The notes: generated by a model from the sequence alone, not told the origin. DNA of 64,000 nt from Desulfobaculum bizertense DSM 18034 (GCF_900167065.1 NZ_FUYA01000007.1:1-64000); one strand, 5' to 3'; positions 45,455 to 57,217 are shown, numbered from the stretch's first letter. Program-made: numbers and translations.

Positions 45455-45880
45455 ATGGCCAAAAAGGTACAGGCGAAAATTAAGCTTCAGATTCCTGCTG
45501 GAGCTGCCAATCCGTCCCCGCCGGTCGGCCCAGCTCTTGGTCAGCATGGCCTGAACATCATGGAGTTCTGTAAGGCCTTTAATGCGAAGACGCAGGATCA
45601 GAAGGGTATGATTATCCCTGTTGAGATCACTGTTTATCAGGATCGATCCTTCACCTTCATCACCAAGACTCCGCCGGCATCAGTTCTGCTCAAAAAGGCC
45701 TTGAACCTCCCTAAGGGTTCTGGTGAGCCGAATAGAAATAAAGTTGGTAAAGTGACTCGCGCTCAGCTCGAGGAAATTGCCAAGATTAAGATGCCTGACA
45801 TCACTGCCAAGGATCTCGATGCAGCCGTTAGCAATATCGCTGGCACTGCTCGTAGCATGGGAATTGACGTAATCGATTAA
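45455..45880 (+). CDS. rplK: 50S ribosomal protein L11
   Basis: L11 forms part of the GTPase-associated centre. The 141-residue protein has the N-terminal [23 protein letters not shown], including the Pro-rich hinge target of thiopeptides in relatives, and the RNA-binding C-terminal domain ending in [10 protein letters not shown]. rplA starts 11 bp later. Confidence 0.97.
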   Translation: MAKKVQAKIKLQIPAGAANPSPPVGPALGQHGLNIMEFCKAFNAKTQDQKGMIIPVEITVYQDRSFTFITKTPPASVLLKKALNLPKGSGEPNRNKVGKVTRAQLEEIAKIKMPDITAKDLDAAVSNIAGTARSMGIDVID

Positions 45881-45891
45881 GGGGAACAGCT

Positions 45892-46599
45892 ATGCCCAAG
45901 CATGGAAAAAAATATCGCAAGGCTATCGAGGGCATTGACCTGAATGCCCGCTATGAGATGCCCCAGGGCGTCGAGCTGGCTCTCAAGACCTCGGTTGCAA
46001 AATTTGATGAGACCGTTGACGTCGCCCTGGTGCTCGGCGTTGACCCTAAGTACTCCGACCAGATGGTTCGTGGTGCTGTGAGCCTGCCTCACGGTCTCGG
46101 TAAAGACGTTCGCGTGGCAGTTTTCTGCCAGGGCGAAAAAGAAGCAGAAGCTAAAGCTGCCGGCGCAGATTTCGTCGGTGGTGAAGATCTCGTCGCAAAA
46201 GTCAAGGAAGGCTGGCTGGACTTTGATAAGGCCATCGCTACCCCTGACATGATGGGTAAAGTCGGTCAGATTGGTCGTGTGCTCGGTCCCCGTGGCCTGA
46301 TGCCTAACGCCAAGACCGGTACCGTCACTTTCGACGTAGCCAACGCCGTCAAGGAACAGAAGGCCGGTAAGGTTGAGTTCCGTGTCGACAAGGCTGGCGT
46401 TCTGCACGCACCTCTGGGTAAGGTTTCTTTCGGCAACGAAAAAATTCTTGACAACCTCAAGACTTTGATGGAAACCGTTATCCGCCTGAAGCCTTCTGCT
46501 GCTAAGGGCACCTACATCAAGTCCATGACCCTCGCTACCACGATGGGCCCTGGCATCAAGGTTGATCCTTCGACTCTGCGCAAGCACGTCGAGGCATAA
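45892..46599 (+). CDS. rplA: 50S ribosomal protein L1
   Basis: L1 builds the mobile L1 stalk. In other bacteria it also represses the rplK-rplA mRNA. The 235-residue protein is full length, with the conserved [22 protein letters not shown] region and the C-terminal [18 protein letters not shown] precedes the ATG. Confidence 0.97.
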   Translation: MPKHGKKYRKAIEGIDLNARYEMPQGVELALKTSVAKFDETVDVALVLGVDPKYSDQMVRGAVSLPHGLGKDVRVAVFCQGEKEAEAKAAGADFVGGEDLVAKVKEGWLDFDKAIATPDMMGKVGQIGRVLGPRGLMPNAKTGTVTFDVANAVKEQKAGKVEFRVDKAGVLHAPLGKVSFGNEKILDNLKTLMETVIRLKPSAAKGTYIKSMTLATTMGPGIKVDPSTLRKHVEA

Positions 46600-46621
46600 C
46601 CTGACGATTATGACATAAAGC

Positions 46622-46652
46622 GATGCCGTGTTGTTATGACGCGGCACCGTTT
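46622..46652 (+). terminator. Attenuator between rplA and rplJ
   Basis: TGCCGTGT pairs with ACGCGGCA (one G-U pair) around a 7-nt loop, followed by CCGTTTTT. It probably reduces read-through from rplKA into rplJL. Confidence 0.6.
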
Positions 46653-46669
46653 TTGTGTATATTGTCGTT

Positions 46670-46800
46670 CGGGGCTTTCCCGAACGGATTTGGGAAGAAG
46701 AGTTGAAGAAAGCTGGTGAACCTTTCGGGGTTCTTAATTTCCCGCTGAGACCACTTTGGCTCCTCTTCTTGTGGACAAAAACCTTCAAGCCCAAGGAGTA
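46670..46800 (+). promoter_or_regulatory. Probable L10 leader upstream of rplJ
   Basis: About 130 bases upstream of rplJ form several stems, including TTCGGGG/CCCGAA around 46668-46685. A GCTGAGACC...GGCTCC segment (about 46745-46770) recalls the kink-turn of known L10 leaders, by which L10(L12)4 represses its own mRNA. The assignment rests on position and partial motif only. Confidence 0.55.
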
Positions 46801-46804
46801 AGCG

Positions 46805-47332
46805 GTGAACAGGGCACAGAAAGCCGAATTGATCGAGATGATCAAGGCTAAGGCCGATGACGCATCTATTGCGATTGTCACCGACTTCAAGGGCCTGACC
46901 GTGGAGGAGATGACTGAACTGCGCGTGAAGCTTCGTGAAGCTGGCGTTGCATACAAGGTCGTCAAGAACACACTGGCCCGCATCGCTCTGGATGGCGGAC
47001 AGCACGAGCTTCTTCAGGGTCACCTGAAAGAAAACTGCGCTGTCGCATTCGGTTTCGATGATCCTGTGGCTGCGGCGAAGGTTCTCAGCGAGTACGCCAA
47101 GTCCAACAAGAAGTTTTCTGTTAAATTCGGTTGCCTGGAAGGTAAGCCCCTCGATGAGGCCGCGCTGACCGAACTCTCCAAGCTCCCGAGCAAGCCAGAA
47201 CTGCTTGGCAAGCTCCTGGGCACCATGAATGCCGTGCCCACCAACTTCGTATGTCTGTTTGCAAATCTGCAGCGCAAGTTCCTGTATGCCCTTACGGCTA
47301 TCAAGGACCAGAAAGATTCTGCCGCTGCATAG
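46805..47332 (+). CDS. rplJ: 50S ribosomal protein L10
   Basis: L10 anchors the L7/L12 stalk. The 175-residue protein has the N-terminal RNA-binding domain (VTDFKGLTVEEMTELR and YKVVKNTLARIA) and a C-terminal helix that holds L12 dimers. The start is GTG at 46805, with AAGGAG 7-8 bases upstream. Confidence 0.96.
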   Translation: MNRAQKAELIEMIKAKADDASIAIVTDFKGLTVEEMTELRVKLREAGVAYKVVKNTLARIALDGGQHELLQGHLKENCAVAFGFDDPVAAAKVLSEYAKSNKKFSVKFGCLEGKPLDEAALTELSKLPSKPELLGKLLGTMNAVPTNFVCLFANLQRKFLYALTAIKDQKDSAAA

Positions 47333-47378
47333 CAATCTGACGAGCCAAAGTTTTTTTATTTCCTAGGAGGAATTCCCA

Positions 47379-47762
47379 ATGGCTGACATCACTAAAGACC
47401 AGGTTGTAGAGTTTATCTCCAACATGACCGTTCTCGAACTCTCCGAGTTCATCTCCGAGCTGGAAGACAAGTTCGGTGTTTCCGCTGCTGCTCCCGCAAT
47501 GGCTGTTGCTGCTGCTCCTGCAGCTGGTGGCGAAGCTGCTGCTGAAGAAAAGACCGAGTTCGACGTCGTTCTGAAGGGCGTTGGCGGCAACAAGATCGCT
47601 GTCATCAAAGCTGTCCGCGCAATCACCGGTCTTGGCCTCAAAGAAGCCAAGGCTAAGGTTGACGAACTGCCTTCCACCCTTAAGGAAGCAGTTGCTAAGG
47701 AAGAAGCTGAAGAAGCTAAGAAGCAGCTCGAAGAAGCCGGCGCAGAGTGCGAACTCAAGTAG
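47379..47762 (+). CDS. rplL: 50S ribosomal protein L7/L12
   Basis: L7/L12 is the multimeric stalk protein that recruits translation GTPases. The 127-residue protein has the N-terminal dimer domain, an Ala/Val-rich hinge (about 35-55) and the globular C-terminal domain with [30 protein letters not shown] lies 8 bases before the start. Confidence 0.97.
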   Translation: MADITKDQVVEFISNMTVLELSEFISELEDKFGVSAAAPAMAVAAAPAAGGEAAAEEKTEFDVVLKGVGGNKIAVIKAVRAITGLGLKEAKAKVDELPSTLKEAVAKEEAEEAKKQLEEAGAECELK

Positions 47763-47787
47763 TTTGAGCTTTACCAAGAGCTTATGG

Positions 47788-47829
47788 GGAGCGCAGCATG
47801 CCCAAGGGAGCTGCGCTCCTCTTTTTTTG
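47788..47829 (+). terminator. Terminator/attenuator between rplL and rpoB
   Basis: GGAGCGCAGC (47788-47797) pairs with GCTGCGCTCC (47810-47819) and a T-run follows. As in E. coli it likely lets only part of the transcripts continue into rpoBC. Confidence 0.85.
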
Positions 47830-47850
47830 CATTTTGCGAGAAGTTAGTGC

Positions 47851-47879
47851 TTGCCTCGGAGTAATTTCTTTGTTAGAAA
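47851..47879 (+). promoter_or_regulatory. Candidate internal promoter for rpoBC
   Basis: TTGCCT (47851-47856), a 17-bp spacer and TAGAAA (47874-47879) lie just after the rplL attenuator. A weaker hairpin with a T-run occurs at 47938-47965. The rest of the 343-bp gap holds no gene. Confidence 0.4.
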
Positions 47880-48105
47880 TACGCTCTTCATGTCGACAGT
47901 GAAATTTTCACATCCCGTATGGCTTACCACAATGCAAAACACAGCAGGTGCTCGTGTGTTTTTTTGGTGCGTTCTTTCCCGTCTCCCCGCACAGGGGTCT
48001 GTGAACGTACCTTGTCATTATACTAACTAGCTCTCCATTTTTGATAGTTTTGCCCGAGGGTCGTCGCCCCCGCCAACGGTCAAATTTCTCGCTTGAGAGG
48101 GAAAA

Positions 48106-51100
48106 ATGGTCCAACTCACGAAACATTTTGGCAAGATTGCCAGCACGCATCCGATTCCAAACCTTCTGAATCTGCAGGTGGAATCGTATAGAAAGTTCCT
48201 GCAGCTGGATGTGCCTCCGGCAAGTCGCGCCGACGAGGGACTTGAAGGCGTGTTCCGGTCCGTGTTCCCCATTGAGGACTTTAATCGGACTGCAAGTCTG
48301 GATTATGTCAGCTATGAGATCGGAACGCCTAAGTTCGATGAAGTCGAGTGCATTTCCAAAGGCCTGACCTATGAATCTCCGATTCGTATCACGGTTCGCC
48401 TCGTTGTCTATGATGTAGACGAAGAGACACAGAACCGCACGATTCGTGACATCAAGGAGCAGGACATCTACTTCGGCACACTGCCTCTGATGACAGACAA
48501 AGGTACCTTTATTATAAACGGTACTGAGCGCGTCATCGTTAACCAGCTCCAGCGTTCTCCTGGTATTATTTTTGAGCACGATTCAGGAAAGTCTCACTCT
48601 TCTGGCCGTGTTCTTTACAGCAGCCGCGTCATTCCTATGCGTGGTTCCTGGCTGGATTTCGATTTTGACCACAAGGATATCCTGTACGTCAGAATCGACC
48701 GCCGCCGCAAAATGCCCGCAACCATCCTTTTCAAGGCTATGGGAATGTCCCGCCAGGACATCCTCGATACCTTCTATGAAAAGGAATACTACATCCTGCG
48801 CGATGGCAAGCTCTTCCGTGAGCTTGATGAGAAAAAGTTCTGCAAGGAAAGCGTTTACGCCGATATTCTTGATGAAAACGGCGAAGTGCTCGGCAAGCAG
48901 GGTAAGCCCCTGACCAAGCGCATCTTCAAGAAGATGTTCCGCGCTGGTCTGACGGAGCACGAGGTTGATCCTCTGTCCCTGACCACCCTGTTCCTCGCAG
49001 AAGATCTCTTCGACGCAGAAAGTGGTGAAGTACTCGCAGAAGCAGGCGAGCAGATGACTGAAGAGCTGGCCGTGAAGATTCGCGAAGCCGGCATTGAGCG
49101 TTTGCCCGTCCTGTATACTCGTGGTCCTGAAGTTTCTTCTTCCATGCGTGATACCCTCATGCTGGACAAGACCACGGATATGTCTTCTGCGCAGATTGAA
49201 ATTTATCGCCGCCTGCGCCCCAGCTCTCCGCCAACCCCGGAGATTGCAGAAACGTTCTTCGAGAACCTGTTCCGCAATGCAGACTACTATGACCTGTCTG
49301 CAGTTGGCCGCTACAAGCTGAATACCCGTTTGAAGGTCGAGGAAGACATTGAAGTCCGTACTCTGACCAACAACGATATTCTGACGGCTATCAAGACCCT
49401 GTGCCTTCTGAAAGATTCTCATGGTCCTGCTGACGATATCGACCACCTTGGCAACCGTCGTGTTCGCCCGGTTGGTGAGCTGGTTGAAAACCAGTACCGT
49501 ATCGGTCTCGTCCGCATGGAGCGCGCCATTAAGGAGCGCATGAGCCTTCAGGAAGTCGCAACCTTGATGCCTCACGACCTGATCAACCCCAAACCGGTTG
49601 CAGCTGTTCTGAAGGAATTCTTCGGTACCTCTCAGCTGTCCCAGTTCATGGACCAGACCAACCCGCTTTCTGAGGTTACTCATAAGCGCCGTCTGTCTGC
49701 TCTTGGACCGGGTGGTCTGACTCGTGAGCGTGCAGGCTTCGAAGTCCGAGACGTTCATACGTCTCACTACGGCCGTATTTGTCCTATTGAAACACCTGAA
49801 GGCCCGAACATTGGTCTGATTGTGTCCCTGACCACCCATGCAAAGGTCAACGACTTTGGCTTTATTGAAACACCATTCCGCCTCGTGCGTGATGGCAAAG
49901 CCACTGAAGAGATCGTCTACATGGATGCTTCTCAGGAAGAAGGACAGATTGTTGCTCAGGCTAACATCAAGCTTGGCGAAGACGGTACCATCGAAGACGA
50001 AACCGTTCAGGCTCGTCTGCATGGTGAAGTACTTCCGGTCGAACCGGCCGAAGTCACCGCAATGGACATTTCTCCGAACCAGATTGTGTCCATCTCCGCA
50101 GCGTTGATTCCGTTCCTGGAGCACGATGACGCTAACCGAGCTCTCATGGGTTCCAACATGCAGCGCCAGGCTGTGCCTCTGCTGCGCAGCGAACGCCCGC
50201 TGGTTGGTACTGGCATGGAAGGCCCTGTTGCCTGTGATTCAGGTGGCTGCCTTTTGGCCAAGGGTGACGGTGTGGTCCACTTTGCTGACGCAGAACGCGT
50301 GGTTGTCAAATATGACGACGCTGCTCTCTGCCCAGAAACCGGTGGCACCAAGTCGTACGACCTTCAGAAATATCACAAGTCCAACCAGGGCAGCAGCTTC
50401 GGTCAGAAACCGACCGTGCATCCTGGTCAGCGCGTGACCAAGGGTCAGGTGCTGGCAGACGGCCCGGCAATCAAGGACGGCGAGCTTGCGCTCGGCAAGA
50501 ACCTTGTTGTCGCGTTCATGCCTTGGTGTGGTTATAACTTTGAGGACTCCATCCTTATTTCTGAGCGTATGGTGAAGGAAGATGTCTTCACCTCTGTTCA
50601 CATCGAAGAGTTTGAGCTGGTTGCCCGTGATACCAAGCTCGGACCCGAAGAAGTCACCCGCGACATTCCGAACGTGGGTGAGGACATGCTCAGAAACCTC
50701 GACGAGTCCGGCATTATTCGCATTGGCGCACGAGTCGTTCCCGACGATATCCTCGTTGGTAAAATCACCCCCAAGGGTGAGACTCAGCTGACCCCCGAAG
50801 AGAAGCTCCTCCGAGCCATCTTCGGCGATAAGGCGCGCGACGTGAAGAATACGTCCCTCAAGGTCCCACCGGGGATCGAGGGTGTTGTTCTTGACGTAAA
50901 GGTCTTTAACCGCCGCTCTGGCGATAAAGACTCCCGTACCCGCGAGATCGAAGATCTTGAACTTGCACGTATCGACCGCAAGGAAGAGCAGCACATTGCC
51001 GCTCTGGTAGAAAAGACTCGCGAGACTCTGTGGGACATCTGCAAGGACCAGGCTGTCGGCAAGTCTATTGCTGGCAAGACCAAGGGTTCCGAGCTGGTGA

Positions 51101-52218
51101 GTGCTGGCAGTGCCATTGATGAAGACGTCTTCTACACCATTCCGGTCAAGCAGTTGGCTGGTGTGTTCAGCGACGCTGGAATCAATGAGCAGATCCTTGA
51201 TATTCTTGATACCTATGACCGTCAGGTGATGTTTGTCCGTGAGATTTACGACACCAAGCGCGGTAAGGTTACCGAAGGCGATGATCTGCCTCCGGGAGTG
51301 ATCAAGATGGTCAAGGTGTATCTGGCTGTGAAGCGTAAGCTTAACGTCGGTGACAAAATGGCTGGTCGTCACGGTAACAAGGGTGTTGTTTCCAACATCC
51401 TGCCGGAGCAGGACCTGCCGTTCTTCGCTGACGGTCGTCCGGTCGACATCGTCCTGAACCCTCTGGGCGTGCCGTCTCGTATGAACATCGGTCAGATTAT
51501 GGAAACCCACCTTGGCTGGGCAGCCAAGGAGCTGGGTCGCCAGCTGGGCGAACTGCTTGACAGCGGTGCGCACATGGAAGTCCTGCGAAACGAAGTGAAG
51601 GACGTCTTTGATTCTCCGGCCATCACGAGCTTGGTGGACGAGATTGATGACGATGAACTTCAGGCAGCAGTGAAGAAGCTGAAGCCCGGTATCGTGTGTA
51701 AGACTCCTGTCTTTGACGGTGCTGAAGAAGAGGAGATCTGGGACTGGCTGGACAAGGCCAAGGTGCCGAATGACGGCAAAATGGTCCTGTTCGACGGCCG
51801 TACCGGTGAACCCTTCAAAAACCGTGTCACCGTTGGCGTTATGTATATGCTGAAACTGCATCACCTCGTCGACGAAAAGATCCATGCCCGTTCGACTGGC
51901 CCGTACTCCCTGGTCACCCAGCAGCCGCTTGGTGGTAAGGCACAGTTCGGTGGTCAGCGACTCGGTGAAATGGAAGTCTGGGCACTTGAGGCTTACGGCG
52001 CAGCTTACCTGCTTCAGGAATTCCTGACGGTCAAATCTGACGACGTCAACGGACGTGTGAAGATGTACGAAAAGATCGTTAAGGGTGATAACTTCCTTGA
52101 AGCAAACCTGCCCGAATCCTTTAACGTTCTCGTGAAGGAACTCCAGGCTCTCGGCCTTGATGTTGATCTGCATCAGGACGAGCTGCCCGAAGACGAGTCC
52201 CCTCGCGATCGCGACTAG
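48106..52218 (+). CDS. rpoB: RNA polymerase subunit beta
   Basis: The beta subunit forms one side of the RNA polymerase active-site cleft. The 1370-residue protein is full length. The rifampicin pocket region reads [18 protein letters not shown] and [13 protein letters not shown], with the usual Asp, His and Ser residues unchanged. The C-terminal region contains [13 protein letters not shown] and [19 protein letters not shown], which contact beta-prime. GAGAGGGA precedes the ATG. rpoC follows after 72 bp. Confidence 0.98.
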   Translation: MVQLTKHFGKIASTHPIPNLLNLQVESYRKFLQLDVPPASRADEGLEGVFRSVFPIEDFNRTASLDYVSYEIGTPKFDEVECISKGLTYESPIRITVRLVVYDVDEETQNRTIRDIKEQDIYFGTLPLMTDKGTFIINGTERVIVNQLQRSPGIIFEHDSGKSHSSGRVLYSSRVIPMRGSWLDFDFDHKDILYVRIDRRRKMPATILFKAMGMSRQDILDTFYEKEYYILRDGKLFRELDEKKFCKESVYADILDENGEVLGKQGKPLTKRIFKKMFRAGLTEHEVDPLSLTTLFLAEDLFDAESGEVLAEAGEQMTEELAVKIREAGIERLPVLYTRGPEVSSSMRDTLMLDKTTDMSSAQIEIYRRLRPSSPPTPEIAETFFENLFRNADYYDLSAVGRYKLNTRLKVEEDIEVRTLTNNDILTAIKTLCLLKDSHGPADDIDHLGNRRVRPVGELVENQYRIGLVRMERAIKERMSLQEVATLMPHDLINPKPVAAVLKEFFGTSQLSQFMDQTNPLSEVTHKRRLSALGPGGLTRERAGFEVRDVHTSHYGRICPIETPEGPNIGLIVSLTTHAKVNDFGFIETPFRLVRDGKATEEIVYMDASQEEGQIVAQANIKLGEDGTIEDETVQARLHGEVLPVEPAEVTAMDISPNQIVSISAALIPFLEHDDANRALMGSNMQRQAVPLLRSERPLVGTGMEGPVACDSGGCLLAKGDGVVHFADAERVVVKYDDAALCPETGGTKSYDLQKYHKSNQGSSFGQKPTVHPGQRVTKGQVLADGPAIKDGELALGKNLVVAFMPWCGYNFEDSILISERMVKEDVFTSVHIEEFELVARDTKLGPEEVTRDIPNVGEDMLRNLDESGIIRIGARVVPDDILVGKITPKGETQLTPEEKLLRAIFGDKARDVKNTSLKVPPGIEGVVLDVKVFNRRSGDKDSRTREIEDLELARIDRKEEQHIAALVEKTRETLWDICKDQAVGKSIAGKTKGSELVSAGSAIDEDVFYTIPVKQLAGVFSDAGINEQILDILDTYDRQVMFVREIYDTKRGKVTEGDDLPPGVIKMVKVYLAVKRKLNVGDKMAGRHGNKGVVSNILPEQDLPFFADGRPVDIVLNPLGVPSRMNIGQIMETHLGWAAKELGRQLGELLDSGAHMEVLRNEVKDVFDSPAITSLVDEIDDDELQAAVKKLKPGIVCKTPVFDGAEEEEIWDWLDKAKVPNDGKMVLFDGRTGEPFKNRVTVGVMYMLKLHHLVDEKIHARSTGPYSLVTQQPLGGKAQFGGQRLGEMEVWALEAYGAAYLLQEFLTVKSDDVNGRVKMYEKIVKGDNFLEANLPESFNVLVKELQALGLDVDLHQDELPEDESPRDRD

Positions 52219-52225
52219 CGCATAA

Positions 52226-52254
52226 CTGAGGCGGGTGCGACAGTGCCCGCCTCA
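52226..52254 (+). other. Hairpin between rpoB and rpoC
   Basis: CTGAGGCGGG (52226-52235) and CCCGCCTCAG (52245-52254) form a perfect 10-bp stem with no T-run after it. It is therefore not an intrinsic terminator; an RNA stability or processing role is possible. Confidence 0.6.
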
Positions 52255-52290
52255 GATGAACTTTAACAATAAGTACCGCGAGGTAGATCA

Positions 52291-55200
52291 ATGTCTTTGG
52301 ATGATCTGTTCGCTCTGCGAGGGCCTTCCACTGGTGGGCAGCAAAGTCACGTGCTGAAGTCCATCCAGATATCTTTGGCTTCGCCGGAGAAGATCCGTGA
52401 ATGGTCTTATGGTGAGGTCAAGAAGCCTGAGACCATCAACTACAGGACCTTCAAGCCTGAGCGTGACGGCCTGTTCTGCGCAAAGATCTTTGGTCCCGTT
52501 AAGGACTACGAGTGCAACTGCGGTAAGTATAAACGCATGAAGCACCGTGGCATTGTGTGCGAAAAGTGCGGCGTTGAAGTAATTGCTTCCAAGGTCCGCC
52601 GAGAGCGCATGGGCCACATTGAGCTTGCTGCCCCGGTTGCTCACATCTGGTTCCTGAAAACCCTGCCTTCCAAGATTGGTACGCTTCTGGACATGACCAT
52701 GTCCGATCTGGAAAAGGTTCTGTACTTTGACTCCTTCCTCGTGATGGACCCAGGTCAGACCAGCCTCCAGAAGTACCAGATTATTTCGGAAGAGCAGTAC
52801 TATCAGGTCATGGACCACTACGGTGAGGAAGCCGTGGAAGTGGGCATGGGCGCAGAAGCCATTAAGGTACTTCTGGAAGGTCTCGATCTTCCTGCTCTGC
52901 GTACCCAGTTGCGTGAAGAGACTCGCTCCACACGCTCTCAGACCAAGAAAAAGAAACTGACCAAACGCCTGAAGATTGTTGAGGCGTTCCTGGAATCCAA
53001 TAATAAGCCCGAGTGGATGATTATGGACGTTGTTCCTGTTATTCCGCCCGAGCTGCGCCCGTTGGTACCTCTGGATGGTGGACGTTTTGCGACGTCTGAC
53101 CTGAACGATCTGTACCGCCGTGTTATCAACCGTAACAACCGCCTGAAGCGCCTGCTGGATCTCGGTGCTCCGAATATCATTATTCGAAACGAGAAACGCA
53201 TGCTTCAGGAAGCTGTCGACGCCCTGTTCGACAACGGTCGCCGTGGCCGTGCCATTACCGGCACCAACGGTCGTCCGCTGAAGTCCCTGTCTGACATGAT
53301 TAAGGGTAAGCAGGGTCGCTTCCGTCAGAACCTTCTGGGTAAGCGTGTTGACTACTCTGGTCGTTCCGTTATTTGCGTTGGCCCGTACCTGAAACTTCAC
53401 CAGTGCGGTCTGCCGAAAAAGATGGCTCTTGAGCTGTTCAAGCCCTTTATCTACTCCAAGCTGGAGCAGAGGGGACTGGCCAGCACCATCAAAAGCGCAA
53501 AGAAGATGGTTGAGCGCGAAGACGTGGTTGTTTGGGATATCCTTGAAGAGGTCGTCCGTGAATACCCGATTCTTCTGAACCGAGCACCTACACTTCACCG
53601 TCTCGGCATTCAGGCATTTGAGCCTATCCTTGTTGAAGGTAAGGCCCTCCGCCTGCATCCGCTCGTTTGTGCAGCGTACAACGCTGACTTTGACGGTGAC
53701 CAGATGGCAGTTCACGTGCCGCTTTCTGTGGAAGCACAGATTGAGTGCCGTGTCCTGCTGATGAGCACAAACAACATCCTGTCTCCGGCAAACGGATCTC
53801 CGATCATCGTGCCTTCTCAGGATATCGTGCTCGGTCTCTATTATATGTCCTGCAAGCGTTCTTTCCAGCAGGGTGAGGGCAAGATATTCTCCGACAAGTG
53901 GGAAGTCTTCTCTGCCATTGATGCTGGTGCCGTGAGCATTCATGCCCGCGTCAAGGTTCGCATGGACGGCGAACTCGTCGACACCACCCCCGGCCGTATC
54001 CTCCTTGGTGAGCTGCTGCCGCCGGAAGTGCCGTTCGAATTCGTCAACACTCTGCTCGAAAAGGGCAAGATCAAGCGTCTGGTGGGTGAGACCTACAGCC
54101 GCGCCGGAACCAAGGCCGCAGTCATCCTGTGTGACCGCATCAAGGACTTTGGTTATGAGTACGCAACCCGTGCTGGCGTGACCGTTGGTATCAAGGATAT
54201 GAAGATTCCTGCCCGTAAGACCAGCATGCTTGCCGATTCTCAGGCAGAGGTTGATACCATTGAGGCTCAGTACCGCGACGGTATCATCACCCGTACTGAG
54301 AAGTACAACAAGGTCATTGACGTCTGGACCAAGGCCACCAACGACATCTCCCGCGAAATGATGCAGGAAATGTCTGTTGACGTCCTGAAAGATCCGGTTT
54401 CTGGCAAGGAAGAAGAGAATCCTTCCCTTAACCCGATCTTCATGATGGCTCACTCCGGTGCTCGTGGTAACCAGGACCAGATGAGACAGCTTGCTGGTAT
54501 GCGTGGTCTGATGGCCAAGCCTTCTGGTGAGATTATTGAAACGCCAATTACTTCGAACTTCCGCGAAGGCCTCTCCGTGCTGCAGTACTTCAACTCCTCG
54601 CACGGTGCTCGTAAGGGTCTCGCTGATACCGCTCTGAAGACCGCTAACTCCGGTTACCTGACTCGACGTCTCGTTGACGTTGCCCAGGACATGACTGTTA
54701 CCGAGTTTGACTGCGGTACTGTCGACGGTCTTGAAGTCACCGACCTTATGGACGGTGGTGAAGTGAAGGAAAAACTCTCCAGCCGTATTCTCGGCCGTGT
54801 CACGCTTCAGGCTGTGCACCATCCTGAGACTGGCGAAGAGATTATTCCTGAAGGCGCTCTTATTGATGAAAACTACGCCAAGGTTCTTGATGAATCCGGC
54901 GTGGTCTCTGTCACCATCCGCTCCGGCCTGACCTGTGCCAGCCCACATGGCGTTTGCGCCAAGTGCTATGGCCGAGATCTGGCTCGCGGACATATGGTGA
55001 ATGTTGGTGAAACCGTTGGTATCATCGCTGCTCAGTCCATTGGTGAGCCGGGCACCCAGCTGACCATGCGTACCTTCCATATTGGTGGTACTGCATCCAA
55101 GGAAATTGAGCAGAACTCTTTCAACGCTTCTCATGCTGGTCATGTAACTCTGTCCCGAGTCAAAACCGTTAAGAACCGCGAGGGTCACCTCATGGTTCTC

Positions 55201-56445
55201 GGTAAGTCCGGTCAGGTTGGCGTTGTTGATGCCGAAGGTCGCGAACGCGAAAAGCATGGTCTTCCTTCTGGTGCTGTTCTTCACGTTGCTGTGGGACAGG
55301 AAGTCAAGAAGGGCGAGCTGCTTGCTGAATGGGATCCGTTCAACGAACCGTTTGTTACGGAAGTTGGCGGTCTCCTGAAGTTCAACGACATTATTGAAGG
55401 CAAGACCTACCAGGAGAACGTGGACGAAGCCACGATGAAGACGTCTCAGACCATCATCGAGTACCGTTCCACAAACCTGCGTCCGTCTCTGTCTATCGTT
55501 GATGAGTCCGGTGCTGTTCTGAACCGCCCCGGTACCAGCGTTCCCGCAACATACACACTGCCGGCCGGTGCCATTATCATGGTCCGTGACGGCGACGAGG
55601 TCCTTCCTGGTGATATTATCGCCCGTAAGCCTCGTGAGTCTTCAAAGACGAAGGACATCGTTGGTGGTCTGCCTCGAGTTGCAGAACTCTTCGAAGTCCG
55701 TAAGCCCAAGGATCAGGGTGTTGTTTCCGAAATCGACGGTACTGTCAGCTTCGGTAACGAGACCAAGGGTAAGCGTAAGGTTATCGTCACTCCTGAGTGC
55801 GGTGATGCTCGCGAATACCTCATTCCTAAGGGTAAGCATGTCACTGTTGGTGACGGCGACTTTGTTGCTGCTGGCGAACTGCTTACGGAAGGTAACGCCG
55901 ACCTGCATGACATCCTCAAGATTAAGGGCGAGAAGTTCCTCGCAAATTACCTTGTGGAAGAAATTCAGGACGTGTACCGCTTCCAGGGCGTTGGTATCAA
56001 TGACAAGCACATTGAACTGATTGTCCGCCAGATGCTGCGTAAGGTGAACGTTGTTGATCCGGGCGAAACTCACTTCCTGGTGGGCGAGCACGTCGACAAG
56101 GGCCGCTTCCACGCAGAAAATGCAAAGGCTGACCGCGATGGCCTCCGTCCTGCAATTGCAGAGCCGCTGGTTCTGGGTATCACCCAGTCTTCGCTGTCTA
56201 CCGAGTCCTTCATCTCTGCCGCATCCTTCCAGGAGACCACAAAGGTTCTGACCGAGGCCTCCCTGATGGGCAAGAATGACTCCCTGCGCGGACTGAAGGA
56301 AAACGTTATCGTTGGTCGACTTATTCCGGCTGGTTCTGGCTACCGGGATTACATCGAATCCGACATTACGGTTCCAGATCAGGCTGAGCGCAAAGACAAG
56401 TTCCTCGAAGAACTTGAAAAAGATCCGCTGCTTATCAACAGGTAG
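52291..56445 (+). CDS. rpoC: RNA polymerase subunit beta-prime
   Basis: Beta-prime carries the catalytic magnesium site: NADFDGDQM is at residues 464-472, with Asp466, Asp468 and Asp470. The 1384-residue protein has the N-terminal zinc ribbon (CNCGKYKR and CEKCG), the bridge and trigger helices, and the second zinc site ([15 protein letters not shown]). GCGAGGTAG precedes the start. A strong terminator closes the operon. Confidence 0.98.
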   Translation: MSLDDLFALRGPSTGGQQSHVLKSIQISLASPEKIREWSYGEVKKPETINYRTFKPERDGLFCAKIFGPVKDYECNCGKYKRMKHRGIVCEKCGVEVIASKVRRERMGHIELAAPVAHIWFLKTLPSKIGTLLDMTMSDLEKVLYFDSFLVMDPGQTSLQKYQIISEEQYYQVMDHYGEEAVEVGMGAEAIKVLLEGLDLPALRTQLREETRSTRSQTKKKKLTKRLKIVEAFLESNNKPEWMIMDVVPVIPPELRPLVPLDGGRFATSDLNDLYRRVINRNNRLKRLLDLGAPNIIIRNEKRMLQEAVDALFDNGRRGRAITGTNGRPLKSLSDMIKGKQGRFRQNLLGKRVDYSGRSVICVGPYLKLHQCGLPKKMALELFKPFIYSKLEQRGLASTIKSAKKMVEREDVVVWDILEEVVREYPILLNRAPTLHRLGIQAFEPILVEGKALRLHPLVCAAYNADFDGDQMAVHVPLSVEAQIECRVLLMSTNNILSPANGSPIIVPSQDIVLGLYYMSCKRSFQQGEGKIFSDKWEVFSAIDAGAVSIHARVKVRMDGELVDTTPGRILLGELLPPEVPFEFVNTLLEKGKIKRLVGETYSRAGTKAAVILCDRIKDFGYEYATRAGVTVGIKDMKIPARKTSMLADSQAEVDTIEAQYRDGIITRTEKYNKVIDVWTKATNDISREMMQEMSVDVLKDPVSGKEEENPSLNPIFMMAHSGARGNQDQMRQLAGMRGLMAKPSGEIIETPITSNFREGLSVLQYFNSSHGARKGLADTALKTANSGYLTRRLVDVAQDMTVTEFDCGTVDGLEVTDLMDGGEVKEKLSSRILGRVTLQAVHHPETGEEIIPEGALIDENYAKVLDESGVVSVTIRSGLTCASPHGVCAKCYGRDLARGHMVNVGETVGIIAAQSIGEPGTQLTMRTFHIGGTASKEIEQNSFNASHAGHVTLSRVKTVKNREGHLMVLGKSGQVGVVDAEGREREKHGLPSGAVLHVAVGQEVKKGELLAEWDPFNEPFVTEVGGLLKFNDIIEGKTYQENVDEATMKTSQTIIEYRSTNLRPSLSIVDESGAVLNRPGTSVPATYTLPAGAIIMVRDGDEVLPGDIIARKPRESSKTKDIVGGLPRVAELFEVRKPKDQGVVSEIDGTVSFGNETKGKRKVIVTPECGDAREYLIPKGKHVTVGDGDFVAAGELLTEGNADLHDILKIKGEKFLANYLVEEIQDVYRFQGVGINDKHIELIVRQMLRKVNVVDPGETHFLVGEHVDKGRFHAENAKADRDGLRPAIAEPLVLGITQSSLSTESFISAASFQETTKVLTEASLMGKNDSLRGLKENVIVGRLIPAGSGYRDYIESDITVPDQAERKDKFLEELEKDPLLINR

Positions 56446-56469
56446 CAGGGTTATTAAAAAAGATAGAAG

Positions 56470-56498
56470 AGGAGGGGTTTCCACCCCTCCTTTTTTTT
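56470..56498 (+). terminator. Terminator after rpoC
   Basis: GGAGGGGT pairs with ACCCCTCC around a TTCC loop, then eight T residues. Confidence 0.93.
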
Positions 56499-56546
56499 GC
56501 TAAAGTCTCCATCTGCTCGCGAGGGGAAAAAAAGAAAAAATAGTTC

Positions 56547-56576
56547 TTGACTTTTCTTCGAATTGGGCAGTATCTA
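56547..56576 (+). promoter_or_regulatory. Promoter of the str operon or leader RNA
   Basis: TTGACT (56547-56552) and TATCTA (56571-56576) are 18 bp apart, with an A-rich tract upstream. Transcription would start near 56583, about 250 nt before rpsL. Confidence 0.65.
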
Positions 56577-56582
56577 GACCAG

Positions 56583-56703
56583 CTTTGGAAATAAATGGGT
56601 CCATTTGAGACCCCTTTCCACACGTAATGACCTTCGGGTCCTCTGGTGATGGAAGATATATCTTCGTAGAGAAGCGAAGGGAATCTTCCCTTCGCTTTTT
56701 TTT
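56583..56703 (+). ncRNA. Structured leader or small RNA ending in a terminator, before rpsL
   Basis: Successive hairpins are visible: GGGTC/GACCC near 56598, GACC-TTCG-GGTC (a UUCG tetraloop, about 56629-56640), GAAGA/TCTTC (about 56652-56665), and a strong terminator AGCGAAGGG/CCCTTCGCT (56673-56696) with eight T residues. The terminator stands between the predicted promoter and rpsL. The transcript may be a stand-alone RNA of about 120 nt or a leader subject to antitermination. No known family is recognised. Confidence 0.5.
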
Positions 56704-56712
56704 ATACTGTTT

Positions 56713-56798
56713 AGGTGTTTGGCGTCGAGTGGCCGGTTTTTCCGGGACCAGAGAGACGCTGTCGGGGGCCCGACGCGAAAAGAAACACCGTTTTTTTT
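56713..56798 (+). promoter_or_regulatory. Second long hairpin in the rpsL leader
   Basis: GGTGTTT with GGCGTCG on the left pairs with CGACGC and AAACACC on the right, enclosing a CGGTTTTTCCG-type hairpin, and is followed by GTTTTTTTT. It resembles a terminator only 35 bp before rpsL. Confidence 0.5.
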
Positions 56799-56831
56799 CA
56801 GATATGGGCCCAAAATACGACGGAGGAATGA

Positions 56832-57203
56832 ATGCCTACCATTAACCAGCTTGTCCGCAGCGCGCGTAAAAAACAGCTGAAGCGCAAAAAGACTCCTGCA
56901 CTGCAGGAGTGCCCCCAGCGCCGCGGTGTGTGCACCCGTGTGTACACTACCACCCCGAAAAAGCCGAACTCGGCTTTGCGTAAGGTCGCACGTGTGCGCC
57001 TTACTAACGGCATCGAGGTGACTTCTTACATTCCTGGTGAGGGCCACAATCTGCAGGAGCACTCTGTGGTCATGATCCGAGGCGGTCGTGTAAAAGACTT
57101 GCCAGGTGTTCGTTATCACATCATTCGTGGCACGCTTGATACCGCCGGCGTTGCAGACCGTCGCCAGGCTCGTTCCAAGTACGGCGCCAAGCGGCCGAAG
57201 TAA
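56832..57203 (+). CDS. rpsL: 30S ribosomal protein S12
   Basis: S12 controls decoding accuracy. The 123-residue protein is standard, starting MPTINQLVR. The conserved [13 protein letters not shown] includes the Lys43 position and [14 protein letters not shown] the Lys88 position; both look like the streptomycin-sensitive wild type. ACGGAGGAATGA precedes the ATG. First gene of the str operon. Confidence 0.97.
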   Translation: MPTINQLVRSARKKQLKRKKTPALQECPQRRGVCTRVYTTTPKKPNSALRKVARVRLTNGIEVTSYIPGEGHNLQEHSVVMIRGGRVKDLPGVRYHIIRGTLDTAGVADRRQARSKYGAKRPK

Positions 57204-57217
57204 ACGGGGATATTGAA

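Noticed and set aside
52288-55284. 998-codon open frame opposite rpoC, and similar long frames opposite carB (20548-22641), rpoB (50239-52173), fusA and tuf copy B
   Set aside because: Long antisense frames arise from the strong codon bias of highly expressed genes. The translations show no family features.
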